Shown piece after piece: positions 22,153 through 34,200 of a DNA stretch of 64,000 nucleotides. The position numbers were made by a program, and so were the translations under genes. The stretch covers positions 10,836,277 to 10,900,276 of the forward strand of contig JABBOT010000010.1 of the NCBI GenBank assembly GCA_016165875.1, written 5' to 3'. This DNA comes from Acanthopleura granulata. Its lineage: Eukaryota; Mollusca; Polyplacophora; Chitonida; Chitonidae. The notes beneath the pieces were generated by a model. It was not told where the DNA came from. It made no database searches and saw nothing but the letters and a program-made list of their open reading frames with translations. Position 1 is the stretch's first letter. Each line of letters starts with the position of its first letter.

Positions 22153-25100
22153 CTACAAAGAAAATGAATGACACAAAACAAGCCATTATCAAGTTTTACA
22201 TAGATGGATATCACCAGATGTAATGAGCCAGATATCACACTGGTATTTTACAGTTACACTCTTAGAGCCGGATCAGCACAAAATCTATTTTTGTTTCCAA
22301 CATAGCTTGAAAATTTTTACACCCATCTCAAAGCCAACATGTGCTCAAAATGTAGAAGTAAGTCATTCATGGACCTATCGTTACCTTTCTTTCATGGAGA
22401 GTGAATATACTGTCTTTGCCCTGTGCTCTGCTGAGGTGAAATGGCAGAGGTTGATGTCCCTCATATAGCAGCATAACTGCCCATCTGACTGGTCAGGTAC
22501 ACACACCTCCGTCATCAGGTTTGATAACTCCACCCACTCAAAGTCACCCTCTGCTGTGACACTGCTTATGGGGGTCAAGGATAGACAGATAAGATGAACA
22601 TACTCGTCTACATTAGGCCCATCTTCTACGACCACACACTTTAGCTCTTCTAGTACACGCATTGCCAGTTCACCACTGCCTGTCAGAGAACATCTGACAA
22701 GCTGACAAGCATTTGATGCGCTCTCTGCTCTTCTTTCTAAGGTCTGGAATTGTATCACTTCTATCACGAACTCTACAAAAATGTAAAATACAGGTATAAA
22801 CAATAAAACAAACAGAAGTTGAAATTGAGATTGAAATGTAAGCGCTTAACAAAAATTGGGATATACTTATCATACGATGCATTTGTCTTACTCCACTGAT
22901 ATAACATTGTGGTCAACTGAAGCAGTTTATTATGATAATGTACGCGTAGCTGTGCTTTCATATCACTAGAAAGGGTTTTGTTACTGTACACAGTGATAAT
23001 AAAGAAAGCATTTTCTAACCTGCATATTTCCCGAGTGATGCAGAATTTTGTGCTGTGCCTGTCAAATGAAGAACAGAGCATTTGGTATCCAACAAATGGT
23101 GTGGCTCAATACATATAAACATCATCATGCTCAGTGAATGCATGTATCAAAGATACTTGTTAAAACTGTTGTCCAACTATTAATCTATACAAAAACACAC
23201 AAACGAAAGAAATGTCACTTAAGAGTTCAGTAAATTAATCCTGCTAACAAATACGGTACACTAGAGAGGAAAAACCCGGTCAAACCTTTAGGATAATAGC
23301 CCCACTTTGCTTTTAGAGCAGAGTCTTCCATCCTTAGGTAGTTGTACTCTGTAAACAGGAAGGAGAAAAAATCTCTGCATTATTGCTCACAAAATGGACG
23401 TCTGAGCATCTGTAAATGGTTAGGCTTATTGCTTTGCTACTCTACATATTAAGCAATACAAGTTTCTCCACACAGCATTTTTTCTATCCATTATTCTTCT
23501 ATGTGACGTCTTGGTGGCAGATTCCAAATTCTCCTTCGCCCATACAAGTGCCTGTCGGTATTACTGACTGTCCTATTAGGACTTGTCACTATACAGTTCC
23601 CTAAACAGGTTCCCCTGAAAAAACTCATGGAAATACATCACATCACTGATTGGGTAGCAGAGCACGAATGATAGTTGAATATACACGTGACTACATTCTT
23701 GGTATAAAACACATCCTACATGTAATTCTACTTATCAACATAAATCTATAATCAGAATTTATCTGCAGTATAACAGTACAACATGGAGGTACAATACAAG
23801 GGTGCAGTAGCACACAGGCAGTATAGTAGCACAAGGGGGTACAGGATCACACAGAGTACAGTAGCACATGGGGTACAGTAGCAAAGGGGTGTACAGTAGC
23901 ACATGGGGGTACAGTAGTGCATGAAGTACAGTAGCAAATGGGTGTACAGTAGCACATGGGGGTACAGTAGCACATGGGAGTACAGTAGCACATGGGAGTA
24001 CAGTACCACATAGGGTACAGCATCACATAGGAGTACAGTTGCACATAGGGTATAGCAGCACTTGGGGATACAGTAGCACATGGGACATAGAAGCACATGG
24101 GAGTACAGTAACATGAGGGCGCAGTAGCACGTGGGGTACAGTAGCACATGGGATATAGTAGTACAACGGATACAGCAGCACATGGGGTTACAGCTGCACA
24201 TGAAGTACAGTACCACATGGGGGCACAGTAGCATATGTGGTACAGCAGCACACTGGGTACAGTAGCACATGGGGTACGGTGGCACATGGGAGTACAGCAG
24301 CACATGGGGTACGGTGGCACATGGGAGTACAGCAGCACATAGGGTACAGTAGCACATGGGGTACAGCAGCACACTGGGTACAGTAGCACATGGGGTACAG
24401 CAGCACACTGGGTACAGTAGCACATGGGGTACAGCAGCACATAGGGTACAGTAGCACATAGGGGTACGGTGGCACATGGGAGTACAGCAGCAGATAGGGT
24501 ACAGTAGCACATGGGGTACAGCAGCACACTGGGTACAGCAGCACATGGGGTACAGCAGCACACTGGGTACAGTAGCACATGGGGTACAGCAGCACACTGG
24601 GTACAGTAGCACATGGGGTACAGCAGCACATAGAGCACAGTAGCACATAGGGGTACGGTGGCACATCGGAGTACAGCAGCACATAGGGTACAGTAACACA
24701 TGGGGGTACAGTAGCACATGGCAGTAGAGTAGTGCATGGGGGTGCAGTAGCACTCTGGGGTGCAGCAGTGCATGGGGGTACAGTAGAACATGTCTTACAT
24801 TAACGCATGGGCATACAGAAGCACATGGGGGTATAGTAACACATGGGAGTACAGTAGCACATAGGCTACAGCAGTGCTTGAGAATACAGTGGCACATGGG
24901 GGTACAGTAGCGGATGAGGGTACAGTAGCACTCTGGTGTTCATTAGTCATGGAGACACAGTAGCACATGGGGTACAGTAGCTCATGGGGTACAGTAGCAC
25001 ATAGGAGTACGGTAGCACATGGGGGTACAGCAGCACATATGGTAGAGTAGCATATGGGGTATAGTAGCCCATGGGGGTGCAGTAGCGCATGGGGGTCAGT

Positions 25101-26367
25101 AGCACAATGGGGTGCAGTAGCAGATGGGCGTACCCCATGGGGGCACAGTAGCACATAGCGTACATTAGCGCATGGGCATAGAGAAGCACATGGGGGTACA
25201 GTAGTACATGCAAGTACAGTAGCACATAGGCTACAGCAGTGCTTGGGAATACAGTGGCACATGGGGGTACAGTAGCGCATGGGGTTACAGTAGCACATGG
25301 GTGTACAGCAGCACATACAGTAGCACATAGGAGTATGGTAGTACATGGGGTACAGCAGCCCAAAGGGTACAGTGGTACATGGGGATACAGTAGCACATGA
25401 GGTACAGTAGCACATGGGGGGGGCAGTAGCACATGGGAGTACAGTAGCGCATGGGGGTATAGCAGCATATAGGGTACTGCACCACATGGGAATACAGTAG
25501 CACATGGCGTATATTAGCGCATGGGCGTACAGAAGCACATGGGGGAACAGTAGCACATGGGAGTACAGTAGCACATAGGGTACACCAGTGCTTGGGAATA
25601 CAGTAGCACATGGGGGTACAGTAGCACATGGGTGTACAGAAGCACATGAGTGTATAGTAGCACATGGGTGTACAGCAGCATATGGGGGTACAGCAGCACA
25701 TGGGGGTACAGCAGAACGTTGTGGTACAAAGAACACAGGGGTACAGATGCACATGATGGTACTGTGTACATGGAGGGTACAGTACATAGCATATGAGACA
25801 CATTAGCACCTGGGTGATACAGTAGCCCATTGGGGGTGGGTTGTATTCGGGGGGGCCTTACACAGTAGCACATGTTGATGACGTACTTTCGAGAACTGTG
25901 TTGTATAGGTGGCGCTGACTGATGTCTCTGTGTTGGAACAACTCCATCATGACTACACAGCCCTCATCTCGACTGCACACGCGCACCAGCAGCTCTCGAG
26001 CCATGTCTTGCGTATTGCCCTTCGATCTGATGACATCCATAACCCCCCAGCTGATCACCTCCCTGGCCACCAGGTGGTCTAGGTAATCCACCGCCATAAT
26101 GTTCTGTGTGAGCTTCGGGAACACTTGCTGGAAGGCTCGCTGTAAGGTGTGCCGCTCAAACTGATCAGTCAATGGGGCAGAGGCACTGTGCAGGGGTGGA
26201 ACAGATACACCAGGCAGGTATGAGGCAGACATACCAGACTGGGGTAGGTCAGGCTGTGAGTAAGCCTCATGCCCCAAGACACTGGTCCCCTCTGAGGACG
26301 CATACACAGACTCTGAGGTTGGCGTTCCAGAGTCCGTGTCAGTAAGAGAGTGACAATCCTCCTCCAT
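20622..26367 (-). CDS. CARD-cGLR fusion gene, five coding exons, 833 aa
   Basis: Coding exons, minus strand: 26367-25887, 23348-23286, 23058-23020, 22772-22385 and 22152-20622. Lengths are 481, 63, 39, 388 and 1531 nt; all are flanked by AG/GT and junction phases agree, for 2502 nt in total. Predicted order: disordered Ser/Thr-rich N-terminus (1-70); CARD (about 73-160); a second helical region that may be another CARD-like fold, then an unrecognised mixed region (161-323); a linker with seven 18-residue repeats (369-494); and a full cGAS/Mab-21 nucleotidyltransferase (about 500-833) with GSSFEG (G548), E561, D563 and D661. By family knowledge the C-terminus would synthesise a nucleotide second messenger and the CARD would mediate homotypic assembly. 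The fusion is inferred from phase continuity. Upstream non-coding exons are likely, since the ATG follows a possible acceptor (GCTGCACAG). Confidence 0.82.
21642..22019 (-). repeat. Seven coding 54-bp repeats (18 aa) in the CARD-cGLR linker
   Basis: The unit is DSPPSLLVTRLQSGSPEA with substitutions (LPVARPRYGIPEA, LLETRRQSGSSEA). Ser/Pro-rich and probably disordered. The repeat keeps frame exactly, so copy number can vary without breaking the protein. Confidence 0.9.
22385..22772 (-). CDS. CARD-cGLR exon 4: second helical region
   Basis: It encodes about 129 residues. FVIEVIQ, ACQLVRCSLTGSGELAMRVL and EELK resemble helices 3-5 of the CARD in exon 1 (VMDVIRS, ARELLVRVCSRDEGCVVMME, LFQ), so with the preceding small exons it may form a second death-fold domain. 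The C-terminal half (DEYVHLICLSL to HRAKTVYSLSMK) is not recognised. Acceptor TTTTTGTAG, donor GAAAG|gtaacg. Confidence 0.75.
23020..23058 (-). CDS. CARD-cGLR exon 3: 39-bp symmetric cassette
   Basis: It is bounded by TTCATTTGACAG and GCAG|gttaga. It encodes TAQNSASLGKYA between split codons and has the same 2/1 phase pattern as the 63-bp exon, so it is also skippable in frame. It is small, hence the lower confidence. Confidence 0.55.
23286..23348 (-). CDS. CARD-cGLR exon 2: 63-bp symmetric cassette
   Basis: The acceptor has an excellent polypyrimidine tract (TTTTTTCTCCTTCCTGTTTACAG on the minus strand, quoted here in part as CTCCTTCCTGTTTACAG). The donor is CTAAAG|gtttga. It adds YNYLRMEDSALKAKWGYYPK plus one split codon at each side. 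It begins with two bases and ends with one, so it can be included or skipped without a frameshift. Confidence 0.65.
23752..25850. repeat. 2.1-kb minisatellite of a 16-17-bp unit in CARD-cGLR intron 1
   Basis: The unit is GGGTACAGTAGCACAT, with variants GGTACAGCAGCACAT, GGTACGGTGGCACAT and GTACAGTAGCGCAT, roughly 125 copies. It fills most of the intron between exons 1 and 2 and ends about 40 bp from the exon 1 donor. Long minus-strand open frames through it (up to 381 codons, CYCTPCATVP-like) are repeat artefacts. Confidence 0.9.
25887..26367 (-). CDS. CARD-cGLR exon 1: N-terminal tail and CARD
   Basis: It encodes residues 1-160 and one base of codon 161. Six CARD helices can be placed: LQRAFQQVFPKL, VDYLDHLVAREVI, WGVMDVIRSKG, DMARELLVRVCSR, GCVVMMELFQH and RHLYNTVLE. 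The VDYLDHLVAREVIS segment is the classic CARD helix-2 signature. The donor is GAAA|gtacgt. Length (about 88 residues) fits the family. This is the strongest evidence for the N-terminal domain assignment. Confidence 0.85.
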
Positions 26368-26834
26368 CCTGTGCAGCTAGCTAGAACACCCAAACTTCAC
26401 CTTCTGGCCTCCCAATGTCAACATATGCTGTCACACAAAATACCAACAATTTATGTGCATTATTATTCAGAATACTGACTGCATAAATTGTATAGCTACA
26501 ATGATGAAAATAAATTGTTTCATTATGTGTGCCCTTATATAGGCTTACACCATGGGGCCTTCAGGTACACAATGATATATGAAGGCCCACACTACACTGT
26601 GTGTACCCAACTGTATACCATGAGGCCTTCAGGTAGGCCTACATGTACACCAGTCCAACAGATCAATATACTTGTGCACCATTCATGTATGAGCATACAC
26701 TGTGTAGGCCTACACCATATGTGGAAAGTGCCAAACTATAGAGTTCAGCCTATATGCAATTATGATTTAGAGCCACTAGACCTGTGCTATACAGTATTTA
26801 AAATTAAATGCAGGCCTACCATTAATTCTTAATA

Positions 26835-27038
26835 ACCTAATTCTTCTAATTTGGGGGATAGGTATCAGTAGTGCTAGAAGCAAAACAATATCTTTCTCTC
26901 CAAGTTTTTCAGCCATGTCAAGACAGATATGTTGTTCATTTGATGGACTAACCATGTGATAAAAGGAACTGTATATTACTGTTACAGTTACACGTACATT
27001 GACTCAAAGGGGCAGACCAGGTGTCCCAAAAATTAGAA
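26835..27038. mobile_element. MITE-like element, copy 1
   Basis: It begins ACCTAATTCTTCTAATTTG, ends CCAGGTGTCCCAAAAATTAG and shares internal GGTATCAGTAGTGCT and TGTTGTTCAT-like blocks with 54705-54886. The ends are imperfect terminal inverted repeats of about 24 bp. No coding capacity. Confidence 0.6.
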
Positions 27039-27699
27039 CAACATGGGTAGTAATTTTACGTCTAGGCTTCTGGTAGTCCTGCACTACCAGTCATAGGACA
27101 AGTCTACTGCCGGTCTGACATGCAAGTACATCTGTTTGGTTCGTTATGCATGTATATGTAGGTCCCCCACATATAGGTCTACATTTATGTCCTCATCTGT
27201 CTACTGCCAATTTCTCTTTTGTCCGATACTCATACTCACCTTGTAATGTATGCAGATGGTCACAGACGAAACATGGCTGCCCAGCTTATCTTCACAGTCC
27301 CTGTGTAGGCCTCTTATTCTAACATGTGATTTGATGATTACTGGTACAGTTGTTCTACGGCTACATGTACATGTATAAACTGAGATAAGATAAGGTAATT
27401 GATAGGCGTATAAATAAATGTACCACCATGCCGGCGGTGAAGTGATGTCGCTGTAGAGGCAAACTGTTGGTGTTATCACTGAAAGCCCACGGTGTGCACG
27501 TACACCCAGCCACTCCAATCCACACACGTCATAACCAGGTGAAGTGAAAGTGAAAGTACCTGTGAATTTCCAGAGCGTGAAACACGCATCCCTTACCTTG
27601 ATCTTAGATAACCGGTATTTCCCAGGTTGTTCCCTGGATATTGCATTGTAAATGACGTGGCCACCGATGACGCACACCAACGGGCCTTCGGTCTAACCG

Positions 27700-27885
27700 A
27701 CTTTTACTTTGGACCATCGGACTGTTACACGTATATATGCACCCAAACTTTGGCGACATGGAATCACTCTCACTACTGCACTCCCAAGACACAGTATAAA
27801 CATGCATTCTAAGGACTCCTTCGTCGTCATATAACTGAAAATTTGTTGAGTATGACATAAAACTCAAGCATACACAAATACATGT
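27700..27885 (+). mobile_element. SINE family 2, 3' part
   Basis: Shares AACTTTGGCG..CATGGA, CATTCTAAGGACTCCTTCGT-like sequence, CATATAACTGAAAA and TTGTTGAGTA with copies at 30960-31345 and 57325-57505. Confidence 0.55.
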
Positions 27886-28146
27886 ATATTTCCCTAGGTA
27901 TTACAAATTAATGAAGCATAAAAACAGATTGTATGGAGGGCTGTGAAGGGAGACAAACCGGAGAATCACAGATATTTAACGGTTACCGGCCTTTGTGAAC
28001 AGATGGCGCTTTAAAACCCATGTTGGAGAAATTGTGTTGATGATGTTGAGGAATGTGTCATCGCACAAAATTAAACATTATGGTTCCTGTACTTAAATAG
28101 TTCCCTCAGACGAGAAACAGGACAGAGCTGTGAGGGCCTCTGTAGG

Positions 28147-28208
28147 ATGGCTGCTCCTCCACTGGTCGTGCAAGGGGATATTATCCACCTGAATGTGGGC
28201 GGAACACG
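28147..28208 (+). CDS. KCTD3: KCTD3/SHKBP1 exon 1
   Basis: Residues 1-21, from the ATG in GGATGGCTGCT to ACACG|gtaggc, giving [10 protein letters not shown], the start of the BTB/T1 fold. Confidence 0.92.
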
Positions 28209-31200
28209 GTAGGCCGGAGAGCATAACTTGAACTTGCTACATTATGACTTAGTCCTCCGTCTAATTTTATGCAACACGTTATCACAGTGCATGATGATAT
28301 TTGATTCCGTTGTGATGTCATTTTTACATCAGATTTAGGGTTGGGGACTGTTAAGTGCAGTTCTCCCTTTTAAACACTGGCAGACATCACATATTTGTTT
28401 ACACTTAGGATTTGTTGTTGCGCCTGTATGCTGAGACAAATCGTGAAACGAATTATTCGAATCGGCATTGGAGCCGTCGCGCGAGATTAACGTTGTTTGG
28501 TCGAGACATCAGTGGGTGCTCGCGCAAACAAACGCAAAATAACAGTATTAATCTCGCGCGACGGCTCCAATGCCAATTCGGCTTATAAGCCGGATGAGCA
28601 TAGCAGAAGTCCTCGAGATCTTGCTGATTATGGACGAGATAGGGTCGGGGCTCTCGCACGAACAACAACAACAACAACAGCGTTGTTAACCTCCATAAAA
28701 TCATGGTAGTTCGCGAGAGCCTCCACCATGTCTCTTCCAAAACCAGCGTAATGTCGAGAATTCTGCAGTGCCAATTTGGCTTATTGGAACCACATGGGGG
28801 AACCACCACCACGATGAAATAAAAAATAAATATTGGCTCTCACATCATCTTACATTGGTAGAGTCTCTCTAATGCATCTAGATGGACTCAGTGTGTTAAA
28901 ATTCTCAGTGTTAAAATTCTGACATTCATAGCAACAATGAGTGATATGATGAAAGTGAGAATTTTATCTAGATCGCCCTGGATGGTAAAGATTCTTTGAA
29001 GCCAAGTACAAGTGTAGTGCAGGCTATACGTAAATGCCATGTATATACCTGGCTGGCTATAACTAAATCCCATACAATATGACTCTGTTTTGACTCCAAT
29101 TCAGGTGAAAAATACCTGTATTTTAATTTGTCTTGTACCTTTTTTATGAGTATCACGATGTGACATTTATCTGACAATATGCAAATCTGACTCTGACCCT
29201 TATTTACACAATACAATAATCAGTTCATTAAAGTAATTATCAGAACACCTGGAATGAATATATATATATATATATATATACAAGATATTAAAATTATACA
29301 CTAGTTAAATGCTTTTTAATTATGTTTTGTTACCTTTTAAAACTACTAAAGCATAAAGAATTTTTTCAAAATTTTCAACTAATGACCCAGAATATGGCAC
29401 AGTTCAAACATTTGTCACTCCCTGCAGCATTTCACCCAAAGGTTCCTATGTTTCTTGCAGTATAGTTGGGTCAAATCAATCATTCTAAGTTTATTGTTTG
29501 TTTTACTTGTAGACTCACTTTCAGAACTTGCTTTTGCTCACATAAATACATATTTGATTGGTTACATACATTTGGTTGAATTATTTATTTATTTCTTTAT
29601 TGTGATAATATAGTAGTTATAGATGCATACTATGGTGCATGTCGATTTGTTAATCATCAGTCTGGTAGTGTCTCCTCATCTAAGCATGCTCTTGCCACGA
29701 TAGGGGGGAAATATTGCTGACAAGGCATTAATCCATAATCATTAATTCATTCAGTCTGATTCAGTTCTGACCTTACTTTTATCAGTAAATGTGTTCATTT
29801 AACGTTACAAATTTCTTTTCCAGGTTTTCAACCTCAAGACAAACTTTGACATGGGTCACAGATTCTTTTTTTTCAAGGTGGGTATTTGTCAGTGTAAATA
29901 TGTAATGATTATTTGTGTGGTTCAACCCTGTAACTGTGAGTGTGCTAGTACCGTGCAAAATTGGAGTCTATAATTTCAAACAAGGTGCCTTAACAGTTGG
30001 AACAGCTATCATCCATTTAATTGTGAAAGAGCACAGTCGTTTTGTGGTACTGTGGAATCCGTATGGCCTGGATAGTGCAGATTTAATTGAAGAGAAATGT
30101 GCACGGATGGCACAGCCCCTGATGCCACCTGTATAACGAAAGCTCTGACACCTGCATGTAACAGTAGAAAAACAGCTTGATGAAGTTTTCTGTACACGTA
30201 AATTTTGTTGTTGATTTCAGCATGTTAAGTGGAAGGATTTCCACTCTGAGGGATGAAACAGGTGCTGTAAGTTAAACTTCTTGTATATTGTAATTATATT
30301 CTACTTTTTGTAGCACTGTTTTGATGTCTGAAGTGTAGGTGAGCATTGGTGGATAGAGGAGCAGACAGTTAGATATTTCTTTAATCAGCTGGAGATTTGT
30401 CCTTTATCTGAATCTTCTTGCTGTAATGTGAACTGATGATAACTAGTAAATGATGCTGAGAGTAATCAGAGTCTTTATGCCATAAAGATGCCTGATGTAC
30501 GTGGTTATTTTTGTATTTTTCTTCTCAAGATCCTGGCTGAATTTAAAGATGAAGGATGAAGCTAGATTCTTATTGCCAAACCTGTGATTTGTAATTCCAC
30601 ACCACTGATTTGTTTGTAATACCTGTCATTTGCATTGCCAAGTGTATGATTTGTATTGAGACACCTGTGATATTTATTTGCAGATATTTATAGACAGAGA
30701 TCCAAAGTTGTTCTCTGTGGTTTTGAGTTTTCTGAGAACAAAAGAAATAGACCTGCAGTAAGTAATAAATGAACACAATTTTCAATTTGATTATTTTAAT
30801 TTATGAAAGTTTATGGTAAACATATACCAAACCCTGTTGATGTTAGGGTATGAAATTTCTGTTGTTTTACAGGATAAATGTATGCTTCATGTGGGTAGAT
30901 AGTTTTTCACTCCTAACTTTTTTGTCTGCTTATCATAGGGCAGACATGTACCTATTGCGTAATTTCATAAATCTGTGTAACCGTGTTGGTTGCCTTGTGC
31001 TGAAAGCATCCGCCTCAAGGTCAGGAGATCCAGGGTCAATCCCGGGCCCGTTCAGACCAAAGACTTTTAAAAATGCTACTTGTTGCTGGCACTGGGGTGT
31101 GAGAGGTTAGATCAAGGAAACAGGACTGGTTGACCCAGTGTCAGTATAATATGTCTGGGTGGGGTATCATGTCTTGGGTCTTCGGCATATTGTGCCAGAG

Positions 31201-34200
31201 GCAACAGCACTTTGGCGTCAAGGACCCTACCACAAGGAGAAACAGCATATATACATTCTTAGGACACGTCATCGCCATATGACTGAAAAAGTTGTTGAGT
31301 ACAACATAAAACCCAAGCATAAATATATATGCTTACATACATAAATACATAAACACTGCTGTCAGATAACTTGACATTTAAGGAATCTTCAAGCCTGTAT
31401 CAACGTGTATATGTAAGTAGACAGATCTGAGGTGTTATGCGGCCACCTGTTCCTCTTTGTTTACAGAAGTGTGGACCTCCATGCTCTGCGCCATGAAGCT
31501 GAGTTTTACGGTATTTCACCACTTGGTAAGAATGTCTGTCTTGTTGATGAGTGATAACTTTTTTTATGAAGAAGATAGAACTGAAGGAGAGAATCTACGA
31601 TAAATATCCACACTCAAAAGGCCTTGTGGTTTCAAATGCCAGTAAACAGTCACGACAGAATCCTCACCAGGCCATATGCTTTCTGTGCCACCAGGGAATA
31701 GTTTCTTATAGCTGTTCCCAATGGTCAGAACAGAATTGTGTCAGTCTATACAATCACTGGGGGGCCTCCGTGGCTCGGTCGGTTAGCACGCTATTGCAGG
31801 ACAATTACCCCGAAGCCTCCCACCAATACGGTCACTGTGAGTTCAAGACCAGCTTTATGCTGGCTTCCTCTTCGGCCACAAGTGGGAAGATCTGCCAGCA
31901 ACCTGCGGATGGTTGTGGGTTTCCCCCATCCTCTGCCCGGTTTCCTCCCACCATAATGCTGGCCGCCATCGTATAAGTGAAATATTCTTGAGTACGGCGT
32001 AAAACACCAATCAAATAAATAAATAAAGATATACAATCATTTGTAAGGCTATAACATCTAAAGATTTCCACACCATTATCATATAAGCACTTCATGGGTA
32101 TTGCATTTAACAACAATCAAATAAATGAATGAGTGGTGAGATTAAGAAAAGAAATTAATCAAACGTCACAAAAATGAAAGTTATAGATGGACTTTATCAC
32201 ATACAGTGATGTACAGATATGTACATCGTATTAGTGGTTGTGTTGTTGACTGATTTATTCTTACCAAGGCATCCAAAACAGCGAGGGCAAATGAATCTTA
32301 ACTGGTAACAGCTATAAACATGGCATTGTTAAGATATTATGAATTCGTCTCCTCATGAAAAAGTCGCCAAATCTGGAAAAAGCATGCATGTATTTGTCCT
32401 GTGTTTTGTTTTAATAAAATTTTCTTCTCTTCGTGACAGTCCGGCGACTTGTGCTATGTGAAGATTTGAACCATGCCTCTTGTGGGGATGTGCTGTTTCA
32501 TGGCTACCTGGGGCCTCCATGTATGTATGCCAGACATGTACACGTACCTGGCTGTGTGTGTGTGCTCTATTCCCCTCGATGGATGCATGCTCTATCCCCC
32601 TCCATGAGTGAATGCTCTATCCCCCTCTATGTGTGTATACTCTATCCCTCTCCATGTCTGTATAATCTATACCCATGTGTGTATGTATACTCCACCCCCC
32701 CACCATGTATCTGTACTCTATACGTCTCCATGTATATATGCTCTATCCCCTCTGTGTGTATGTGCTATCTCCATTTGTGTATACTCTATCCCCGTGTGTA
32801 TGTTTGCTTTGTCCCTCCATGTGTATATCCACCCTCCCCTCAGTGTGTGTATCCTCTATCCCCCTGTGTGTGTACGCTCTCTCCCCTCAGTGTGTGTATC
32901 CTCTATCCCCCTGTGTGTGTACACTCTCTCATCTCAATGTGTATATCCTCTATCCCCTCAATGTGTGTATTCTCTATCCTCCTGTATGTGTACATGTTAA
33001 ACGTTCCTCTACACATGTACGCATGGAATGTCTAATTTTATACATGTATGTGTACCTCTAAGTTGTATCATCCTCTATGCGTGTATTCTACATGTATGTC
33101 CCACTTCACAGGGGTGCAGCATCTCCCTCTATATTTGAAGCAAATGTAGCAGGCAGATCTACTTGAAATGCTCTATTGCCTTATTTCATTTACCTGCTGT
33201 TGGAAAGATAGGCCTTCGTTACTCGAGGTTCACATGTGTGTATCTGCTCTCTGGTATTGGTTAAAAGAGGCCAGCTTTATGGCATGTGCATTGTTCATAT
33301 ACCAAGGGAGCAGTTGTTTGGTGAGATCATCACTGAAAATGTGTTCATGTTTGCATATTTTTGCCATGTTAATGTCTTCAATGTATCTTTTAAATTAGCC
33401 AGAATAGAATAATAAGAATTTCCCACCGACCTGTGCAACATTTTTCTGATGGCATAAAGTTACACCCAACAAAGAAAGTAACTGTGGCATTGTTTTCCCA
33501 GTGGCTCCTGTCCCAGAGGGTGGAGTTCTGGACAAGCGTCACTCTCAGTCCATCAGTGGCCTAGACCTAGGGGGCAGTACAGAGGCCAGTCGCCCCGGTA
33601 CGGTTCTGCGACTTCCAGATGCTGCCTCGTACAGGTCGCATTCCAGGTAAGCATGACATGTATCACACGCCATCCAAGAACAGCAACATGATACTAGTGT
33701 GTCCCATGCCACCCTAGAACAGCCAACTCTTCTGATTGTAACATGACACTAGTGTGTCTCACACTACCCTAGAACAGCCAACTCTTCTAATTGTAACATG
33801 ACACTATCATGTCTCACACCACCCTAGAACAGCCAACTCTTCTAATTGTAACATGATACAAGTGTGTTTCACACCACCCAAGAACAGCTGACTCTTTTTA
33901 TTGTAACATGACACTAGTGTGTCTCACAGCACCAAAAAACAACTGTCTCTTATTGTAACATGACACTAGCGTGTCTCACACCACCCAAGAACAGCCGACT
34001 CTTCTTCTTGGAACATGACACTAGCATGTCTCACACCACCCAAGAACAGCCCATTCTTCTTCTTGGAACATGACACTAGTGTGTCACACACCACCCAAGA
34101 ACAGCCAGCTTCTTATTATAACATGACACTAGTGTGTCACACACCACCCAAGAACAGCCAGCTTATTATTGTAACATGACGTGTGTCTCACATCACCCAT

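Larger units (their letters stand above)
26368..28146. promoter_or_regulatory. Divergent intergenic region between CARD-cGLR and KCTD3/SHKBP1
   Basis: The two genes are head to head, with start codons 1.78 kb apart. Within this lie a MITE (26835-27038) and a SINE-like tail (27700-27885). No TATA box is placed convincingly. A shared promoter cannot be shown from sequence alone. Confidence 0.45.

Noticed and set aside
22153..22238. Upstream extension of the CARD-cGLR exon 5 frame
   Set aside because: It crosses TTTTCTTTGTAG, a good acceptor that agrees in phase with exon 4.
23752..25873. Cys/Tyr-rich minus-strand frames up to 381 codons
   Set aside because: Direct translation of a 16-17-bp array lying in an intron.
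27201..27867. Minus-strand frames of 159 and 87 codons
   Set aside because: They overlap a SINE tail and show no domain or paired splice signals.
32521..33061. Plus-strand frames rich in Cys, Tyr and Pro
   Set aside because: Only the first part (32440-32520) is exon 6; the rest is the intron 6 minisatellite.
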